DNA of 64,000 bases from positions 744,001 through 808,000 of the forward strand of contig JAIXMN010000009.1 in the NCBI GenBank assembly GCA_025716815.1. The letters are read 5' to 3'. Position numbers and translations under genes: made by a program. This document shows, one piece after another, positions 60,981-64,000 of the stretch; within the stretch, counting starts at the first letter, position 1; each line of letters starts with the position of its first letter. The notes beneath the pieces are model-generated. The model made no database searches. It worked only from the letters and a program-made list of their open reading frames with translations, and was not told where the DNA came from. This DNA comes from Dichotomocladium elegans. Lineage: Eukaryota > Mucoromycota > Mucoromycetes > Mucorales > Lichtheimiaceae.

Positions 60981-63061
60981 TTATTTTACAACCTTCGTCT
61001 CGAGCCTAAAGCTCTGGATGAAGAATGAGCACAGGAAGCCCAGGCCGGCCATGGCGGCCATCAAGAGGAAGGTGTAGCGGAGACCAGTCTCGTAAGTGTC
61101 GAGGACGATGTCTAAGACGTCGGGTGGCAAGAGCGAGCGGACCTCGTTCATCGACTGGCGAGCGATATCTATGTACTATGGAGAACAGCAAGTCCCAATC
61201 GGTATATTAGTTACTTATCTCGAGACAGGGAGAGTAAACCATTGCATTAATGGATTATCAAAATGAGGTACTCACCTTGGCAGCATCGGGACCAGTGATC
61301 TTCTCGACAAGAATGTTTTTGACAATGCCCTGGAAAGCAGCCGATGTTGCGGAAATACCAATGACACCTCCGGCCGAACGGAAGAGATACGACATGCTGG
61401 TGATGGTGGCCATCTCCGAAGCCTGAACGGTGCTCAGCAGAGCAATTAGCGTCGTGGTGATGAGCACACCAAAGGCAAAACCCTCAACGCACAAACTGGT
61501 AATGACAATCCAGAGCGAGGTAGTGCGAGTCCAGGTGGTATAAAAGAGCACAGCGCCGAACATAACACCGGACATGGCCAGAGTGAGTTTCCTGTACTCG
61601 CCCGTCCGAGACATCCACACACCCGAGAGAATGGAACCGGTCGAGGTGACAGCAATCTTGGGCATCTGGAACATGCCTCCGACGGTGGGTGAATTGCCGA
61701 GAAGGACCTGAATGTAGAGCGGGGTTATGTAGATGGATGCCATGCAGGTCATGAGTGTGAAGAAGCACACAAAGGAGCATGCCAGGCTGGACTGGGCAGT
61801 CACAATATGCCATGGCATCAAAGGATTACTAGCAACGTTCTTCTCGATCCAGCAGAAGATAACAGTGAGAACCACAGATGCTGCGAGGCATCCAAGCACC
61901 ACGGGGTCAGTCCATGGCCGAATGTTGCCACCCAACGACGATGCCACCAGAAAGGCCACCACGGCCAAAACAATCGTGGTTGCTCCGAGATAATCGATCT
62001 GCTTCAGGCGCTGTGACAGCGTCAAATTATCATCGCGTTCCTCAAGGTTGTAGTTAGTCAAGACATAGGATGCTACGTAAATGGTGACAGTGAGAAGGGG
62101 CAGGTTGAGATAGAAACAGAAGCGCCACCCAATCGTGTCGGTGATGAAGCCGCCGAGAGGCCCTCCGAGAACCGAGCCGACCTAAACATTGCATACCCAA
62201 GGAAATTAGGGAGTTTCAATGGGGCGGGAGGATTGAAGTATAGACAACCGCAACTTACACCGAAAGCCATGTTGCCATAACCCTGGTATTTGCCTCGTTC
62301 CCGCATTGGCACAAGATCACTCGTAATAACCGATGTCAGGGTATTAATACCACCACCACCAATGCCTGCAACGGCACGAGAAATCACAAGGGCCCACAAA
62401 TTCGTTGACATGCCGCACATTAGCGAGCCAATGAAGAACACAACCGTTGCAAACTGCAGGGCCGACTTGCGTCCAAAGACATCCGAGATCCGGCCATCTG
62501 TCGACCAAATTAATACCCCGACCAGTGTTGCACGTGAACCCACCAACACATCGGATACTTACAAAGTGGTTGCAGGGCTGTGTAGCTCAACATGTACGAT
62601 GTTGCAATCCAGACAATCTCATTTGACCTGTATAATAATAGATACTATCAATAACAAAGCGCCCGACTCTTCCACATTCCTCTGATTACCTTTGGAACTC
62701 CGTGCCGATCTGCGCATAGATAGTAGAAACGATGGAGGAGTCTAAAGAGCCTAACGACACGGCCACCCAGAGGCTAACGGAAGCAAATTGCCAATGTTAT
62801 GACAGATAACAGAAGACTCCGTACTTGCAAAAATGAAACTTACGATCCCAGAACAGTGAGAAGATGCGCACCGTTGAGACGGCGTGCGACGATATCATCG
62901 GGATCCTCAGCAGCATTGACTTCAGCCGTACTGTTACTGCTGGAGCTATTCGACGATGTCAAGACGTCAATATGATCATCATCATAAGCGTCACTGCCCG
63001 CAGCGGCTTGGTATTTCGGCGGTGAGTTTTTCAACAAAGGAGTGGTTTCCTCACGCGCCAT
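60981..63061 (-). CDS. MFS transporter, DHA2/Vba-like (14-helix, about 6 exons)
   Basis: Major facilitator of the drug:H+ antiporter-2 type, related to vacuolar basic amino-acid transporters (Vba) and multidrug exporters. The N-terminus MAREETTPLLKN contains an acidic dileucine signal (ETTPLL) typical of AP-3 sorting to the vacuole. Then come an acidic Ser-rich segment, GSLDSSIVSTIYAQIGTEF (DHA motif D1/C region), the MFS loop GRISDVFGRKSALQFATVVF, SRAVAGIGGGGINTL (antiporter motif C), RGKYQGYGNMAFGVGSVLGG with GPLGGFITDTIGWRFCFYLN, and a complete C-terminal half of helices (TLMTCMASIYITPLYIQVLL, SYLFRSAGGVIGISATSAAF). It ends SFRLETKVVK. The substrate cannot be read from the sequence. Confidence 0.9.
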
Positions 63062-64000
63062 GACGGAAATTGTCTAGTGAAGGGAAGGATGGAAAGGAAC
63101 GGGCGCTGGTGCGGAAGAATAAAAAAAAAGAGAGAGGAACAGAAAGGGGACCAGAGCTACTTTTTTTTTAAAGTCTTTTCTTTTTTTTTTCCAACCTCGT
63201 GGTTGCGTCCAATTGAGGCTTTACTCCGATCGTACCTATCACACCTTGTTTGGGATGCAACCATTTAATGCAGGCCCGCTGGGCCCGCATTCCATCCCAC
63301 CGCCCCCGCCCGGTTTTCAGTCTCACATTTCAAGATCACTTGTCGAACTTGCATCAAGCAACGCACGGATGTATGTGCATTTGCAGGCAGCACAGCATAA
63401 GGGATGATGTAAACAATAACAATAAGCGCTAATCTGGGTCGCCAATGCTTGTGCTACCATAATATACAGTTGTACCATTTCTTCGCGATTGCAAAGAATA
63501 ATAAACGGTGAGGGTCTTGCGCTAAAAAGAAAGCCGATCTCCGAGTTATGTCCAATAGGGGAGATGCGGACGATTGGCTTGTGTTCCCTTCAGTGCCAGG
63601 TGTTAACGGGTATACTGTTGTCCCATTGAGTTGTGCGAGGGCTCGGGATGGTGCAACGTCTTACTGCACCTTTTTTTTTCTGCAAGGCGTCACATGTTTC
63701 AACGCGAGTAAATAATAAAACGCGAACCCACAAACAAAACAAAAAAAAAAAGTTGCAAGTGGCAGCAGCCATGGCTGGTGAAAGACTGGACCTTTTGGCA
63801 TATATCAACGCAAGATGGATCACAATCTCGGTTGAAAAAAAGCAAAGTATTTCGGGAAGGGCATAGCATTTATACATTGCAGGAGTTCGTCCTCGTTCTC
63901 TTTTTCTTATAATAGATACAATAGAAAGCAATAATCAATAATGAATTCCGCCCAAGGTTTACGCAAAAATCGAGTTTGGATTAATAATCACAAGCGATTA
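63062..64000. other. Upstream flank of MFS gene, no gene recognised
   Basis: About 940 bp with A- and T-runs (63119-63130, 63163-63172, 63180-63191, 63738-63751). No recognisable coding or RNA gene; short frames at the right edge are unconvincing. Confidence 0.45.

Overview
The window is eukaryotic and looks like a Mucoromycota (Mucorales-type) fungus. It is gene-dense, with short GT-AG introns of about 50-90 nt. It carries the expected fungal genes: ILV2, ILV5, TUP1, a GH47 mannosidase, FUR1-type UPRT, a HAL4/SAT4-type kinase and a Ran1/Ksp1-type kinase. It also carries genes often lost in Ascomycota yeasts (RAD51C, TRAP-alpha, a CFIm25/NUDT21 homologue) and Fanzor nucleases. The genus is an inference; no rRNA or mitochondrial marker is present.

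Layout. 0.4-4.6 kb: ILV5 (-) and ILV2 (+), two consecutive branched-chain amino-acid enzymes transcribed divergently from one promoter region holding a Gcn4/Cpc1-type TGACTCA site. 4.7-5.3 kb: a secreted acidic repeat protein. 7.5-9.0 kb: VPS26 (retromer). 9.4-14.9 kb: a diaphanous-type formin. 15.1-16.1 kb: CFIm25. 16.3-18.8 kb: TUP1. 19.8-20.7 kb: MED4. 20.9-24.3 kb: mitochondrial Lon. 29.4-31.7 kb: GH47 alpha-mannosidase. 32.0-32.9 kb: a CRIB protein. 33-40 kb: gene-poor, with one tRNA-Gly(GCC). 40.1-40.6 kb: thioredoxin. 41.6-43.8 kb: a SAP-domain protein. 44.6-45.7 kb: UPRT. 47.6-49.5 kb: HAL4-like kinase. 49.6-50.1 kb: FMP46/DUF1687 protein. 54.7-55.9 kb: TRAP-alpha. 56.3-58.3 kb: RAD51C. 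59.5-60.7 kb: Ran1/Ksp1-like kinase. 61.0-63.1 kb: MFS transporter.

The most notable content is a pair of related mobile elements, about 25.24-29.36 kb and about 50.15-53.73 kb. Each carries, in the same order and orientation, a decayed DDE (Tc1/mariner-IS630-like) transposase followed by a Fanzor (eukaryotic TnpB-like, RuvC nuclease) gene. Both Fanzors share an intron inside the zinc-ribbon. Just after each stop codon lies a hairpin whose stem has changed by compensatory substitutions around an identical loop, the signature expected of a guide (omega/fRNA-like) scaffold. Both elements end in the same palindromic right terminus. Copy 1 has an in-frame stop eight codons after the RuvC-I aspartate. 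Copy 2 has lost the last zinc cysteine and changes frame before RuvC-I. A separate 156-bp TA-flanked MITE sits just upstream of the second Fanzor.

Exon joins were worked out by eye from splice signals and family conservation. They are well supported for ILV5, ILV2, VPS26, CFIm25, TUP1, MED4, Lon, TRAP-alpha, thioredoxin, UPRT and the two kinases. They are approximate for the formin, GH47, RAD51C and MFS genes.
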